Source: a bacterium HR30
Lineage (GTDB): Bacteria > Desulfobacterota > Binatia > HRBIN30
DNA: 51,568 bases
Direction: 5' to 3'
NCBI GenBank assembly: GCA_002898795.1
Contig: BEIG01000007.1
Coordinates: 1-51,568 of the forward strand
Shown: piece by piece, positions 9,343-18,249 of the stretch
How the letters are laid out: the number at the start of each line of letters is the position of its first letter
Position numbering within the stretch: the stretch's first letter is position 1
The notes under the pieces: model-generated
What the model was told of the DNA's origin: nothing
What the model saw: only the letters and a program-made list of their open reading frames with translations
Database searches by the model: none
Translations under genes and position numbers: made by a program

Positions 9343-9426
9343 GCCGGGGTGGTGGAAGCGGCAGACACAAGGGACTTAAAATCCCTTGGGGATATCCCCG
9401 TGCGGGTTCGAATCCCGCCCCCGGCA
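9343..9426 (+). tRNA. tRNA-Leu (anticodon UAA)
   Basis: An 84-base class II tRNA. Acceptor strands GCCGGGG (9343-9349) and CCCCGGC (9419-9425) pair fully, with A9426 as discriminator. The anticodon stem AGGGA/TCCCT closes the loop CTTAAAA, giving anticodon TAA. A long variable arm (GGGGATATCCCC) is as expected for leucine tRNA. The T arm is GCGGG-TTCGAAT-CCCGC at 9402-9418. CCA is not encoded. Confidence 0.97.
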
Positions 9427-9835
9427 TTCCTTGCGACCGGGTTGCCTGCCCCGTACACGGCCGCGCTAGCGGTGACCGCCAGCGGTTGGAGCCCCTCGCT
9501 GCTCCACGCCGCGAGGAAGTCGATTCTCGCGGCCGTATAGCCATTCCTACCTGCTGCGCCATTCGAGTGTGATTCAACGGTGGGGGGCTGTTCACCTGAA
9601 GGCTCATCGCTGCCGCTTACCGCACCGCAGCCACACGTGCGTGAGCGACAAAGGGGAAAGCTGATCCGATCGATCCTGACCGGATGGCTTGGAACTGTCG
9701 TACACGGGCATGGCGAGTTCGTGAGGGGCGATGGTACGGGAAGCCTGCATCCGACAGTGTAGGGACTCTAAGGCTTCACGAGCATCCCATCGTGTCCCGA
9801 GAAAGAGCGAGGAACAGCCGGGCTTTCCGCGGCGC
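9427..9835. other. tRNA-downstream spacer with nested inverted repeats
   Basis: No credible gene is seen. Between 9457 and 9536 a perfect 9-base inverted repeat (ACGGCCGCG/CGCGGCCGT) encloses a GCGG-TGA-CCGC hairpin (9469-9479) and a GGAGC/GCTCC hairpin (9488-9505). An 8-base stem GCCGCGAG/CTCGCGGC (9508-9515 with 9526-9533) competes with the outer repeat. No T-run follows. The part from 9540 to 9835 shows nothing I can name. Confidence 0.45.
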
Positions 9836-11101
9836 TTAGCGGGTCGGTTTTGCCCCAGTGCTCGCCCGTTCGAGCGTGGCCACGCACTCGATGTGATCCG
9901 TCTGTGGAAACATGTCGAAGGGCTGAATGTGGTCGGTGTGATAGCCGTGAGATTCGAACCACTGCAGGTCGCGAATCAGCGAGGTGGGGTTGCAGGACAC
10001 GTACACGATTCGTCGGGGCGCAAGCTGCACGATCCCCTCGCGTGTCTCCGCATCGACTCCCTTGCGCGGGGGGTTCAGCGCGATCACGCCCACCGAGCCA
10101 AATCGCTTTTGGAGTTCTTTGACTCCGTCCTGCGCCGTGGCCGTGAGAATCCGCACGTTGTGAAAGCCGTTCCATCGCAGGTTGCTGCGAGCGTCTGCAG
10201 CCGCAACGGGAGATTCTTCGATTCCGACAGTCAGCTTTGCCCTGGGAGCTAGATGGAAGGTCAGTGCCCCGACGCCACAGTACAGATCCGCGACGATGTC
10301 GTTCGCTTCCGTCTGTGCTGCTGCCGCCGCATAGTTGTAGATTCGGTTGGCCACGGGGATGTTCGCTTGCAAGAAGGCCCCAGCGTGGGTTTTGAACTTG
10401 AGGTCGCCGATGCGCTCCCTTAGCGTGGACTCGCGGGTAACAGGGGTAAATCGATCGCCGAAGATGACGTTACCGGGGGATGGATTGTAGTTGTGCACGA
10501 CGCTACGGACGCGCGGCAGTCGGGCCACGCGGCGTAAGAGAGCCAGCAAGGGCCGGTCGAGTTCGCGCGCTGTGACGAGAATCACCTGCACGGACTTTGT
10601 CCAACGGCTGGCACGCAACACGAGATAACGCAACGTGCCGAGACGAGTTCTCTCGTCGTAGGTGGGCAAGTTGCTTTCCTCGAGCAACGGGATGATCCGG
10701 GCCAGTGTGACCTGGATGAACGGGTGATGTACAGGGCAATCACGAATGTCCACGACGGTGTGGGTGCCCGGCCGAAACAACCCAACCAACAGCCCCCGCC
10801 GTTCCGAGCGTCGTAAAACGAGCTTGGCTTGATTGCGGTAGCCGAAAGCCTCGGGAGAGCCCACGATCGTTCCCACGGAAGGCCCAGAGGGGCCCCACGC
10901 TGTTCTCACGAGCTCGGCAAGGTGATCTTGTTTCCACTGAAGTTGCTGGCCGTAGGGTTGCCCGATGAGCCGGCAGCCGACGCACTGCGGATAGTGCGGG
11001 CAGGGCGCCCCGGGTTCCTTAGCGGCTTGGAGACTTGGTTCGCGATCGACGGAAGGTGCCACTGCGGCCCCCTTTTTTTTCCTCGAGGTAGAGGGATGCA
11101 A
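9836..11101 (-). CDS. rlmD: 23S rRNA (uracil-5)-methyltransferase RlmD/RumA-like
   Basis: A 421-residue SAM-dependent RNA m5U methyltransferase. C34, C40, C43 (C-x5-C-x2-C) and C120 match the four ligands of the iron-sulfur cluster in RumA. The SAM-binding DLYCGVGALTF is at 270-280, NPPRKG at 341-346, and the catalytic cysteine C368 in YVSCNP. The usual N-terminal TRAM domain is missing and replaced by a lysine-rich leader. The TTG start at 11101 gives an 83-base overlap with moaC; a GTG at 11062 would shorten it to 44 bases. Which uridine is methylated (RlmD, RlmCD or TrmA-like) is not certain. Confidence 0.85.
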   Translation of the reverse strand: MHPSTSRKKKGAAVAPSVDREPSLQAAKEPGAPCPHYPQCVGCRLIGQPYGQQLQWKQDHLAELVRTAWGPSGPSVGTIVGSPEAFGYRNQAKLVLRRSERRGLLVGLFRPGTHTVVDIRDCPVHHPFIQVTLARIIPLLEESNLPTYDERTRLGTLRYLVLRASRWTKSVQVILVTARELDRPLLALLRRVARLPRVRSVVHNYNPSPGNVIFGDRFTPVTRESTLRERIGDLKFKTHAGAFLQANIPVANRIYNYAAAAAQTEANDIVADLYCGVGALTFHLAPRAKLTVGIEESPVAAADARSNLRWNGFHNVRILTATAQDGVKELQKRFGSVGVIALNPPRKGVDAETREGIVQLAPRRIVYVSCNPTSLIRDLQWFESHGYHTDHIQPFDMFPQTDHIECVATLERASTGAKPTR

Positions 11102-11558
11102 TCTCCATCTCCCGGTCTACCGCCTTGCACATGTCATACACGGTAAGCGCGGCAATTGCCGCGGCAACTAATGCTTCCATTTCCACACCAGTTTTCGCTT
11201 CCACCTTCACGTAGGTGCGAACTTCCAGCTCCCCGGATGCACGTGGTTCGAGATCGACCTGGATTACATCGAGAGGCAGGGGATGACACAGCGGAATCAA
11301 TTCGCTCGTCCGCTTGGCCGCCATGATTCCCGCGAGGCGCGCCACCGAGAATACTTCGCCCTTCTGGATCTGCCCTGCAAGGATTTTGTCCATGGTCGTG
11401 GGATTCATCCGCAAGAGTGCCGTTGCTTTGGCCTCGCGCACCGTGGGAGCTTTCTCCCCGACGTCCACCATCTGGGCTCGGCCGCGAGCGTCGAGATGGG
11501 TGAAGCCACTGGAATCCTTGCGAGTTTCTGTCTGGGGCAGTACAGTTCTTTTTCTCAT
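11019..11558 (-). CDS. moaC: Cyclic pyranopterin monophosphate synthase MoaC
   Basis: A 179-residue MoaC, which converts 3',8-cyclo-GTP to cyclic pyranopterin monophosphate in molybdenum cofactor synthesis. FTHLD...AQMVDV, the [19 protein letters not shown] region, [10 protein letters not shown] and the VYDMCKAVD motif are all family hallmarks. About 20 residues at the basic C-terminus extend past the normal end and lie in the overlap with the methyltransferase gene. The start ATG (11558-11556) shares two bases with the divergent trxB ATG. No other Moa/Mog gene is adjacent. Confidence 0.95.
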   Translation of the reverse strand: MRKRTVLPQTETRKDSSGFTHLDARGRAQMVDVGEKAPTVREAKATALLRMNPTTMDKILAGQIQKGEVFSVARLAGIMAAKRTSELIPLCHPLPLDVIQVDLEPRASGELEVRTYVKVEAKTGVEMEALVAAAIAALTVYDMCKAVDREMEIASLYLEEKKGGRSGTFRRSRTKSPSR

Positions 11559-12495
11559 GACGCACCACAAAATCATCATTCTTGGCTCAGGGCCAGCGGG
11601 TCTGACCGCAGCCCTGTACGCCGCACGAGCAAACCTTGCCCCGGTGGTCATCGAGGGTTTGCAGCCAGGAGGCCAACTCACGATTACCACCGAGGTGGAA
11701 AACTACCCCGGCTTTCCCGAAGGCCTGCTTGGTCCCGAGCTGATGGAACGTTTCCGGAAACAGGCCGAGCGTTTCGGAACCACGTACGTGTACGGAGACG
11801 TGATCGAAGCTGACCTCTCGCAATATCCGTTTCGGCTGCGTACGCACAGCGAGGCCTTTAGCTGCGAGGCTTTGATTATCGCCACGGGGGCGTCGGCGAA
11901 GCTCCTGGGACTCGAATCGGAAAAACGGTTGATGGGACACGGTGTTTCTGCCTGCGCCACATGCGACGGCTTTTTCTTTAAAGGCAAAGAGGTGGTCGTT
12001 GTGGGCGGGGGCGACACGGCGATGGAAGAGGCAATTTTTTTGACCAAGTTTGCCTCTCGCGTCACCGTGATTCATCGACGGGATGAACTGCGCGCATCGA
12101 AAATTATGCAGGACCGCGCGCGCCGGAATCCGAAAATCCAATTCGTGTGGGATTCGGTCGTGGACGAAATTTACGGCACTCCCGATGGGCAGGCAGTCAC
12201 CGGCGTGCGCTTGAGGAACGTGAAAACAAACGCGCTGACCGACTTTCCTTGTGAAGGGGTTTTCATCGCGATCGGGCATCAGCCGAACACGCAGCTTTTT
12301 CGCGGCCAGCTCGAAATGGACAGTGCTGGCTACATTGTCACCCGCAATCGGTCTACGGCGACGAGCGTCGCAGGCGTGTTTGCGTGTGGCGACGTGCAGG
12401 ACCCCACGTACCGCCAGGCGGTAACTGCCGCGGGTACGGGCTGCATGGCGGCGATCGACGCGGAGCGGTGGTTGGAAGCGAAGGCGCACGGGTAG
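11557..12495 (+). CDS. trxB: Thioredoxin-disulfide reductase TrxB
   Basis: A 312-residue flavoprotein that transfers electrons from NADPH to thioredoxin. The FAD motif GSGPAG is at 10-15, the redox-active CATC at 133-136, and the NADPH motif GGGDTA at 150-155, with the C-terminal [13 protein letters not shown] motif. Length and order match the low-molecular-weight bacterial family. The ATG at 11557 is the only start consistent with homology; long in-frame codons upstream lie antisense to moaC. Its promoter must therefore lie within the moaC coding sequence. Confidence 0.95.
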   Translation: MTHHKIIILGSGPAGLTAALYAARANLAPVVIEGLQPGGQLTITTEVENYPGFPEGLLGPELMERFRKQAERFGTTYVYGDVIEADLSQYPFRLRTHSEAFSCEALIIATGASAKLLGLESEKRLMGHGVSACATCDGFFFKGKEVVVVGGGDTAMEEAIFLTKFASRVTVIHRRDELRASKIMQDRARRNPKIQFVWDSVVDEIYGTPDGQAVTGVRLRNVKTNALTDFPCEGVFIAIGHQPNTQLFRGQLEMDSAGYIVTRNRSTATSVAGVFACGDVQDPTYRQAVTAAGTGCMAAIDAERWLEAKAHG

Positions 12496-12597
12496 CGATC
12501 GGGATTGGCCGCCCCGTCCCGAGAACCTGGTGGCGTCCAAGCTGGCCTGACAAGAGTTTTTGAATCGCGGCGCGTTTCCCGCGTCTAGTCGTGGCTT

Positions 12598-13932
12598 GTG
12601 AGGCGTTGGGAGTGGTCCGCGTGGGTCACGATCGTTTTCGGAGTGGCGGCACTATGGTGCTGCTACGGATCGAGCACGGCTTATGCCTTCGATTCCGTGC
12701 CCTACGGGGACGAACTCGCATTGGCGCAACTTCTTTGGGAACGTGCCGCGGAAGTGCTGCAGGCCCGGACGGCTTTGGAACAAGGACGAAGTGCGCTTCT
12801 TCGTGCGCGCACGTATCCGAACCCATCGCTGGAAGGAGCTTGGAGCGCGGTTCCCATTGGGAAGACGAACCCGCCGGGTTTGAGCGACCGCCTCGATCGA
12901 GTGCCGAATTACTCCGTTGGCTTGGCAGAACTCATCGAAATCGGGAAACGGCAGCCCCGGATCGCAGCCCGATCCCACGATGTCGAACGCCTGAGCGCGG
13001 AGGCGCAAGCGGTACTGGGCGACCGCTTCTTCGCACTTTTGGAGACCATTGGAACGATTGCCACCAACCAGCGACGGGTCGGTGTCTTGGAGGAGCAGAT
13101 TCGCGACGGGAATGAGCTTCTCGAGTTAGATCGTGCCCGCGCGAATCGTGGGGAAATTGCGCCGCTGGATGTGGACGTTGCCGAAGTTGAGCAAGCGCGA
13201 TTACGCGCATTGCGAGACAGTGCCGAAGCCTCGCTTCTCCAGGCCCAAACCGATTGCAGTGCCTTGCTTTCCCTGCCGTGCCCCAGATTTCCGAATGAGG
13301 AGGCAGCTTGGCAGTTTTTGGTGCAGACATACCGATCGGTGCCAGCGACGGATCCAACGATGGAAGAGGTACTGCAGCAACGCCCCGACGCGAGAGCACT
13401 TCAGGCGGCGATCGCTGCGGCCCAGAAGGATGCTGTCGTGGCGCAAAGGCGCGTGGTACCGGACGTGACTGTTCGAGCCGGTTACACTTACGATCAGTTT
13501 ACGATGGCCGGAAACCAGCGAAACAGTCTCGGCTTCGGTGTCGAACTTCCGCTACCAGTTTTCGACCGGGGGCAGGCCGATCTGGTGGCGGCACGCGCCT
13601 CGGAGGTCCAAGCGCGCACCCTTCTGGAGATCCTCCGCCAGAACACGCCGGAACACTTGCGAATGGCGCGCGAGCAGCTCGGCTTGGCGCTCCGGCGCAT
13701 GGAACAACTCGATGTTGGTGTGGCCAAGGCGCGAGCCATGCGCGACACCTTAGTCGAAGCCCAACGCGCCGGGGGGATCTCAGCGATCGAAGTCTTGGTA
13801 GCGCGGCGAAATTACCAGGATCTTGTTCGGGAAAGAATAGAACTGGACCAGGATGCGTTCGAGGCAGCGTTGAGGATCCGCAAACTCATCGGATTGTTTC
13901 CGAAAATTTCTCCGAAGGAGTCGCTGGAGTGA
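12598..13932 (+). CDS. TolC-family outer membrane factor (CzcC-like)
   Basis: A 444-residue outer membrane efflux protein. A signal peptide (about 1-30, ending AYA) precedes two repeats of the outer membrane factor fold: long heptad-like helices (about 40-210 and 245-430) with beta segments such as NPSLEGAWS and PDVTVRAGYTYDQF. As first gene of a three-gene RND set it forms the exit duct for metal or drug export. The GTG start at 12598 follows 102 bases after trxB. Its stop overlaps the GTG of the adaptor gene by four bases. Confidence 0.88.
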   Translation: MRRWEWSAWVTIVFGVAALWCCYGSSTAYAFDSVPYGDELALAQLLWERAAEVLQARTALEQGRSALLRARTYPNPSLEGAWSAVPIGKTNPPGLSDRLDRVPNYSVGLAELIEIGKRQPRIAARSHDVERLSAEAQAVLGDRFFALLETIGTIATNQRRVGVLEEQIRDGNELLELDRARANRGEIAPLDVDVAEVEQARLRALRDSAEASLLQAQTDCSALLSLPCPRFPNEEAAWQFLVQTYRSVPATDPTMEEVLQQRPDARALQAAIAAAQKDAVVAQRRVVPDVTVRAGYTYDQFTMAGNQRNSLGFGVELPLPVFDRGQADLVAARASEVQARTLLEILRQNTPEHLRMAREQLGLALRRMEQLDVGVAKARAMRDTLVEAQRAGGISAIEVLVARRNYQDLVRERIELDQDAFEAALRIRKLIGLFPKISPKESLE

Positions 13933-15143
13933 TCGAACGGTTTTCTTCCGAAGCGGCAGGCCAGGACACGCGCCCCATCTCGGCTTCCGACAATAACGTG
14001 TACGCCCTCTCTTGGCGCAAGACTTTGGCCATCCTCTTTGTCGGTCTCGGCATAACCCTGGTGTTACTGTGGCATCGCCCGAGTTCTCGAGAGCTACCGC
14101 AGTCACCGATTACGGTCGAGGGCCCCACGGTGCGGATGGAGGCAGGCTCTCCCGTCTTGGGATACATCAAGCTCGAGCAAGCACGGTTACAACGGGTGTT
14201 GGAGCCAGAGCCGGTGCCAGGTCGCGTGGCGGTTGCTGAGTCTCGAGCAGAGCCCGTTGTGGCCCCCTTGCAAGGACGTGTCGACGTGGTTGCTGTGCGT
14301 TTGGGGCAACGGGTCAACCCAGGGGATCGCTTGGTGTCCGTTCGTTCCCCCGCCTTGGTCGATTTGCTTCACGAGATCGAAGTTCTGCAGGCAAGCGAAG
14401 CAGTGCGGGCGAAAACCGTGGAGCGACTCGCTGCGTTGGTGCAGTTGCGTGCTGCCGCAGAGAAAGATTTGCTCGCCGCGCAGCTCAAGCTCGAGGAGGT
14501 GCGCCTGTCGCGTCGGGCCGCTGAACTGAAACTCCGCAGTCGTCCGATGCAGGTGTCGTCCGATGGAGCATACTGGCTCTTAGCCCCACGTGGCGGTGTG
14601 GTTGTCGAACGAGACGTACTGGTGGGCGAAGAAGTTGGGCCGGACCGTGCTCAGCCTTTGCTCGTGATTGCCGATCTCAGCGAAGTGGTGGTGACCGCAG
14701 ATGTGCCGGAGCATCGAGCGACCTGGCTGCACGCTGGGGGCAGAGCCAAAATTCGTAGCGGTGCGTTGCCGGGGCGAATTTGGACGGGCGAGATCGAATA
14801 CGTCAGTGAAGTGGTCGATCCGCAGCGGCGAATGGTGAACGTGCGCATCCGGGTTGCGAACCCTGACCACTTACTCCGCCCGAACGCATTCGTTCAGGTC
14901 GTTTTCGATCCGGGCGATGGCGAGGTGGTCGTTGTGCCGGCCGCTGCAGTCGTGACCGATGATCAGCAGGCTTACGTGTTCGTCATGACGAGCCAAGAAC
15001 CGCCCACGTTGAAGCGCCGCGATGTGACCACGGGGCGGCAGAATGAACATGCCGTAGAAATTCTCTCGGGTCTCGAGCCGGGCGAAAGCTATGTAGCTGA
15101 GGGCGCAAACCTGCTTGCCAACGCAATGAACTTGGTTCGGTAG
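13929..15143 (+). CDS. RND efflux periplasmic adaptor (CzcB/CusB-like, HlyD family)
   Basis: A 404-residue membrane fusion protein. A transmembrane anchor lies at about 32-48, followed by a barrel-sandwich half (APLQGRVDVVAV...GDRLVSV), a helical hairpin (about 155-200), the second half-lipoyl (LLAPRGGVVVERDV), a beta-barrel and a membrane-proximal domain ending near LEPGESYVAEGANLL. The GTG at 13929 overlaps the preceding stop (GTGA). It would bridge the outer membrane factor and the inner-membrane pump encoded on either side. No histidine-rich metal-binding extension is visible. Confidence 0.9.
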   Translation: MIERFSSEAAGQDTRPISASDNNVYALSWRKTLAILFVGLGITLVLLWHRPSSRELPQSPITVEGPTVRMEAGSPVLGYIKLEQARLQRVLEPEPVPGRVAVAESRAEPVVAPLQGRVDVVAVRLGQRVNPGDRLVSVRSPALVDLLHEIEVLQASEAVRAKTVERLAALVQLRAAAEKDLLAAQLKLEEVRLSRRAAELKLRSRPMQVSSDGAYWLLAPRGGVVVERDVLVGEEVGPDRAQPLLVIADLSEVVVTADVPEHRATWLHAGGRAKIRSGALPGRIWTGEIEYVSEVVDPQRRMVNVRIRVANPDHLLRPNAFVQVVFDPGDGEVVVVPAAAVVTDDQQAYVFVMTSQEPPTLKRRDVTTGRQNEHAVEILSGLEPGESYVAEGANLLANAMNLVR

Positions 15144-15162
15144 CAAGCCATCCTCTGTCCGT

Positions 15163-18100
15163 ATGTTTGAGCGCATTGTCGATTTGTCCCTTCGCAACCG
15201 CGGCGCCGTGCTGTTTTTCACGGTGGTGGTCGCCCTGGCAGGGTGGCGGGCGTTCCGGGCTCTGACGATCGAGACATTCCCCGATCCGTCCGACACGCAA
15301 GTCAATGTCATCACACTTTTTCCTGGGCAACCGGCAGAAGAAGTGGAACGACAAATCAGTTTGCCCATCGAACGAGCGCTCAATGGCACGCCCGGATTGA
15401 CCCGCTTGCGAAGCATGTCCTTGTTTGGGTTGTCGTACGTGACCCTTACCTTCGACGACGGATTCGACGTACTGTTCGCGAGAGCACAAACCCTAGAACG
15501 GCTGCGTGGGGCTGACCTTCCCGAAGGTGTTGTACCAGAACTCGGTGCGCTCGCTACGCCGATTGGTGAGGTGTACCGGTACACCCTGGAAGGTGCCGGC
15601 GGTGATCCGATGCGACTGCGAACCATCCAGGATTGGGTGGTGCGGCCGAGGCTGCTCCGAGTGGCTGGAGTTGCCGACGTGGTTTCGTACGGTGGCCTCG
15701 TGCGGGAAATCCATGTGCAACCAGTGCCTGCACGACTCGCGGGCTACGAACTCACGTTAGAACAGTTGGAAAGTGCACTCCGCAAAAGCAGCGTGAATGC
15801 CAGTGGCGGCATACTGGAGCACGGGGCGGAGCAGTTCGTCATTCGTAGCCAGGGCTTGTTTCGCAGCCTGCAGGATGTTGCTGCGGTGCACGTTTCCAGC
15901 AGAGACGGTAGCCCAGTGCGGGTGGGTGATGTAGCGACAGTTCGCGACGGGTGGACGCCGCGACAAGGCGTGGTGAGCCGCGGAGAAGAATATGACGTCG
16001 TCCAGGGAATTGTCCTCATGCGGCGCGGAGAAAATCCGTCGGTGGTGTTGAGCCGGATCCGCCACGCCGTCCAAGAGCTCAATGGCAGCGGCTTGCCCGA
16101 CGGGGTGCGTATCAAGCCTTTTTATGATCGAACGGATCTGGTCAACGCAACATTGCGCACCGTAGGCCGCAATTTGCTCGAAGGGGCCACGCTGGTAACC
16201 GTGGTGCTTTTTGTTTTCCTGCTGGATTTGCGCGCCGCGGCGATTGTGGCTTCTGTGATCCCGCTTTCGCTCCTGAGTGCCTTCATTTACCTCCATGCTC
16301 GTGGCATGAGTGCCAACCTGCTCAGTATGGGGGCGATCGACTTCGGAATCATCGTGGACGGAGCGGTGGTGATTGTGGAAAGTATCGTGCTCCACCTTCA
16401 TGCAAAGACGAGGAGCGCTACCGCTCCCGATAACGCCACACTGAACGAGAGCATTCGTGCCGCCGTGAGCTCGGTCGTGCGCCCGACTGTGTTTGCCTTG
16501 CTCATTATCATTGCGGCGTATCTTCCGATCTTTTTGTTGGAACGAGTGGAAGGGCGTATTTTTGCGCCAATGGCCAACACCGTTGTGGCTGCGTTGGTTG
16601 GAGCTTTGCTGTTTTCCATCACGCTGGTACCGGTGTTGGCCACCGTCTTGTACCGCCGCCGCGTCGTCCATCGCGAATCTCCTGTACTGCGTTGGGCGGA
16701 ATACGCCTATCGGCCGGCTCTGGGTTTTGCGCTGCGCTGGCCTTGGTTGGTCCTGACATCGTCGCTGCTGGCGCTAGTGCTGGCTCTCTCCTTGCTCTGG
16801 CGAATGGGCTCGGAATTTTTGCCGGAACTGAACGAGGGCTCTTTGTACCTGACCTTTACCCTGCCGCCGAACACGAGTTTGAATGAAGGGCGTCGCATGG
16901 TGCCGAAGGTGACCGCGCTGTTGCGCGAACAGCCAGAAGTACAGGAGATTCTTACGCAGTTGGGGCGGCCCGAGGATGGCACCGATCCGAAGCTAGCCAA
17001 CAATTTGGAGGTGTTTCTCTTGTTGAAACCGCCTGAGAAGTGGCGTCCACAGATCCGTGGCTTGAGCGACTTGATCGAAGATATTCGTGCCCGGCTCGTC
17101 GAGATTCCGGGTGTGGAGGTCAATTTCTCGCAGCCCATTCGCGACAACGTGAACGAGTCGATCTCTGGGCAGAAGGGGCAGGTGGCATTGAAGCTGTTTG
17201 GGGACGATTTGACTCAATTGCAGCAAATAGCCGAACGGATAAAAGCGGTACTCGCGAAAGTGCCCGGCGTGGCCGATCTTGGTTTGGTGCTGAGCAGCGA
17301 GATCCCGCAAATCAAGGTGGAGCCAGACCGCGACGCTTTGGGACGGTACGGCCTCGACATGGAGGACTTTCAACACATTCTGCACGCCGCAATGGGTGGG
17401 CAACGTGTGGGTGTTTTCTGGGACGGTGAGGCGAAGTTCGATATAGTCCTACGATATCCGCGGGCAGCACGGGCGGACATCGAAAAAATCCGAAATTTGC
17501 AGGTGCCGGTGCAGGGCGGGGTGACCGTTCCCTTGGAGATGTTGGCAAAAGTTACCGTGAGTCGGGGTAGGGCGGCGATCACGCGGGAAAATGGCCGCCG
17601 GTACATTGGCATCCGGATGAACGTCAGCGGCCGGGATCTGGGTAGTTTCGTGGCCGAGGCACGGCAGCGGGTGGACAGTGCTGTAAAACTCCCACCAGGG
17701 GTTACAGCGGAGTGGGGAGGCGAGTTCGAAAGCAAAGAGCGGGCAATGGCTCGGTTGTTCACTGTTGTCCCCGTGGCTCTGGTGTTGACGTTGGTGCTGC
17801 TGTTTCAGTCGTTCCAGCGCTTCGGTCCGGCGGTCCTGGTTCTTCTGAATACGCCGTTCGCCTTGGTGGGCGGCGTGCTGGCGCTTTGGGTCGCAGGCAT
17901 GCCCTTGTCCGTATCTGCTGCGGTTGGATTCATCGCCCTCATCGGGCAGGCATCGTTAAACGGGGTGTTGGTGTTATCGCGCGTGGAGGAAAAACGCCGT
18001 GAGGGGGAGTCTCTGGATGCAGCTATTTTGTCCGGATGCATGGAGCGGTTGCGTCCCGTCTTGATGACCGCATCGTTGGCGGCGCTGGGGCTCGTTCCCG

Positions 18101-18249
18101 CTGCTCTGAGTCACTCGATTGGCAGCGAGGTCCAGCGCCCGGTGGCAGTCGTGATCGTCGGTGGCACGGTCAGCGCCTGCCTTCTTACCCTGGTTGTTTT
18201 GCCTGCACTGTATCGGGTGACCGCTCGCCAGTTGGGTGAGGTTGCGTGA
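15163..18249 (+). CDS. CusA/CzcA-family heavy-metal efflux RND pump
   Basis: A 1028-residue proton-driven RND transporter. The N-terminal first helix is followed by a large periplasmic domain, then the helix-4 signature DFGIIVDGAVVIVE (near residue 392) that separates heavy-metal pumps from drug pumps. Domain duplication (two sets of six helices, two large loops) and length match CzcA/CusA. With the two preceding genes it forms a complete tripartite system; the exported ion (Co/Zn/Cd, Ni or Cu/Ag) cannot be fixed by eye. Its TGA overlaps the next gene's ATG (TGATG). Confidence 0.93.
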   Translation: MFERIVDLSLRNRGAVLFFTVVVALAGWRAFRALTIETFPDPSDTQVNVITLFPGQPAEEVERQISLPIERALNGTPGLTRLRSMSLFGLSYVTLTFDDGFDVLFARAQTLERLRGADLPEGVVPELGALATPIGEVYRYTLEGAGGDPMRLRTIQDWVVRPRLLRVAGVADVVSYGGLVREIHVQPVPARLAGYELTLEQLESALRKSSVNASGGILEHGAEQFVIRSQGLFRSLQDVAAVHVSSRDGSPVRVGDVATVRDGWTPRQGVVSRGEEYDVVQGIVLMRRGENPSVVLSRIRHAVQELNGSGLPDGVRIKPFYDRTDLVNATLRTVGRNLLEGATLVTVVLFVFLLDLRAAAIVASVIPLSLLSAFIYLHARGMSANLLSMGAIDFGIIVDGAVVIVESIVLHLHAKTRSATAPDNATLNESIRAAVSSVVRPTVFALLIIIAAYLPIFLLERVEGRIFAPMANTVVAALVGALLFSITLVPVLATVLYRRRVVHRESPVLRWAEYAYRPALGFALRWPWLVLTSSLLALVLALSLLWRMGSEFLPELNEGSLYLTFTLPPNTSLNEGRRMVPKVTALLREQPEVQEILTQLGRPEDGTDPKLANNLEVFLLLKPPEKWRPQIRGLSDLIEDIRARLVEIPGVEVNFSQPIRDNVNESISGQKGQVALKLFGDDLTQLQQIAERIKAVLAKVPGVADLGLVLSSEIPQIKVEPDRDALGRYGLDMEDFQHILHAAMGGQRVGVFWDGEAKFDIVLRYPRAARADIEKIRNLQVPVQGGVTVPLEMLAKVTVSRGRAAITRENGRRYIGIRMNVSGRDLGSFVAEARQRVDSAVKLPPGVTAEWGGEFESKERAMARLFTVVPVALVLTLVLLFQSFQRFGPAVLVLLNTPFALVGGVLALWVAGMPLSVSAAVGFIALIGQASLNGVLVLSRVEEKRREGESLDAAILSGCMERLRPVLMTASLAALGLVPAALSHSIGSEVQRPVAVVIVGGTVSACLLTLVVLPALYRVTARQLGEVA

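Noticed and set aside
9940-9965. T-arm-like sequence GGTTCGAATC on the minus strand
   Set aside because: It is coding sequence of the RlmD-like gene (WFES codons) and no tRNA acceptor or anticodon arm surrounds it.
11314-11556. In-frame extension upstream of trxB
   Set aside because: It is antisense to moaC and unlike any thioredoxin reductase; the FAD motif begins ten residues after the ATG at 11557.
13308-13928. Long in-frame upstream part before the adaptor gene
   Set aside because: It overlaps the outer membrane factor gene in another frame; the adaptor starts at the GTGA junction with its anchor shortly after.
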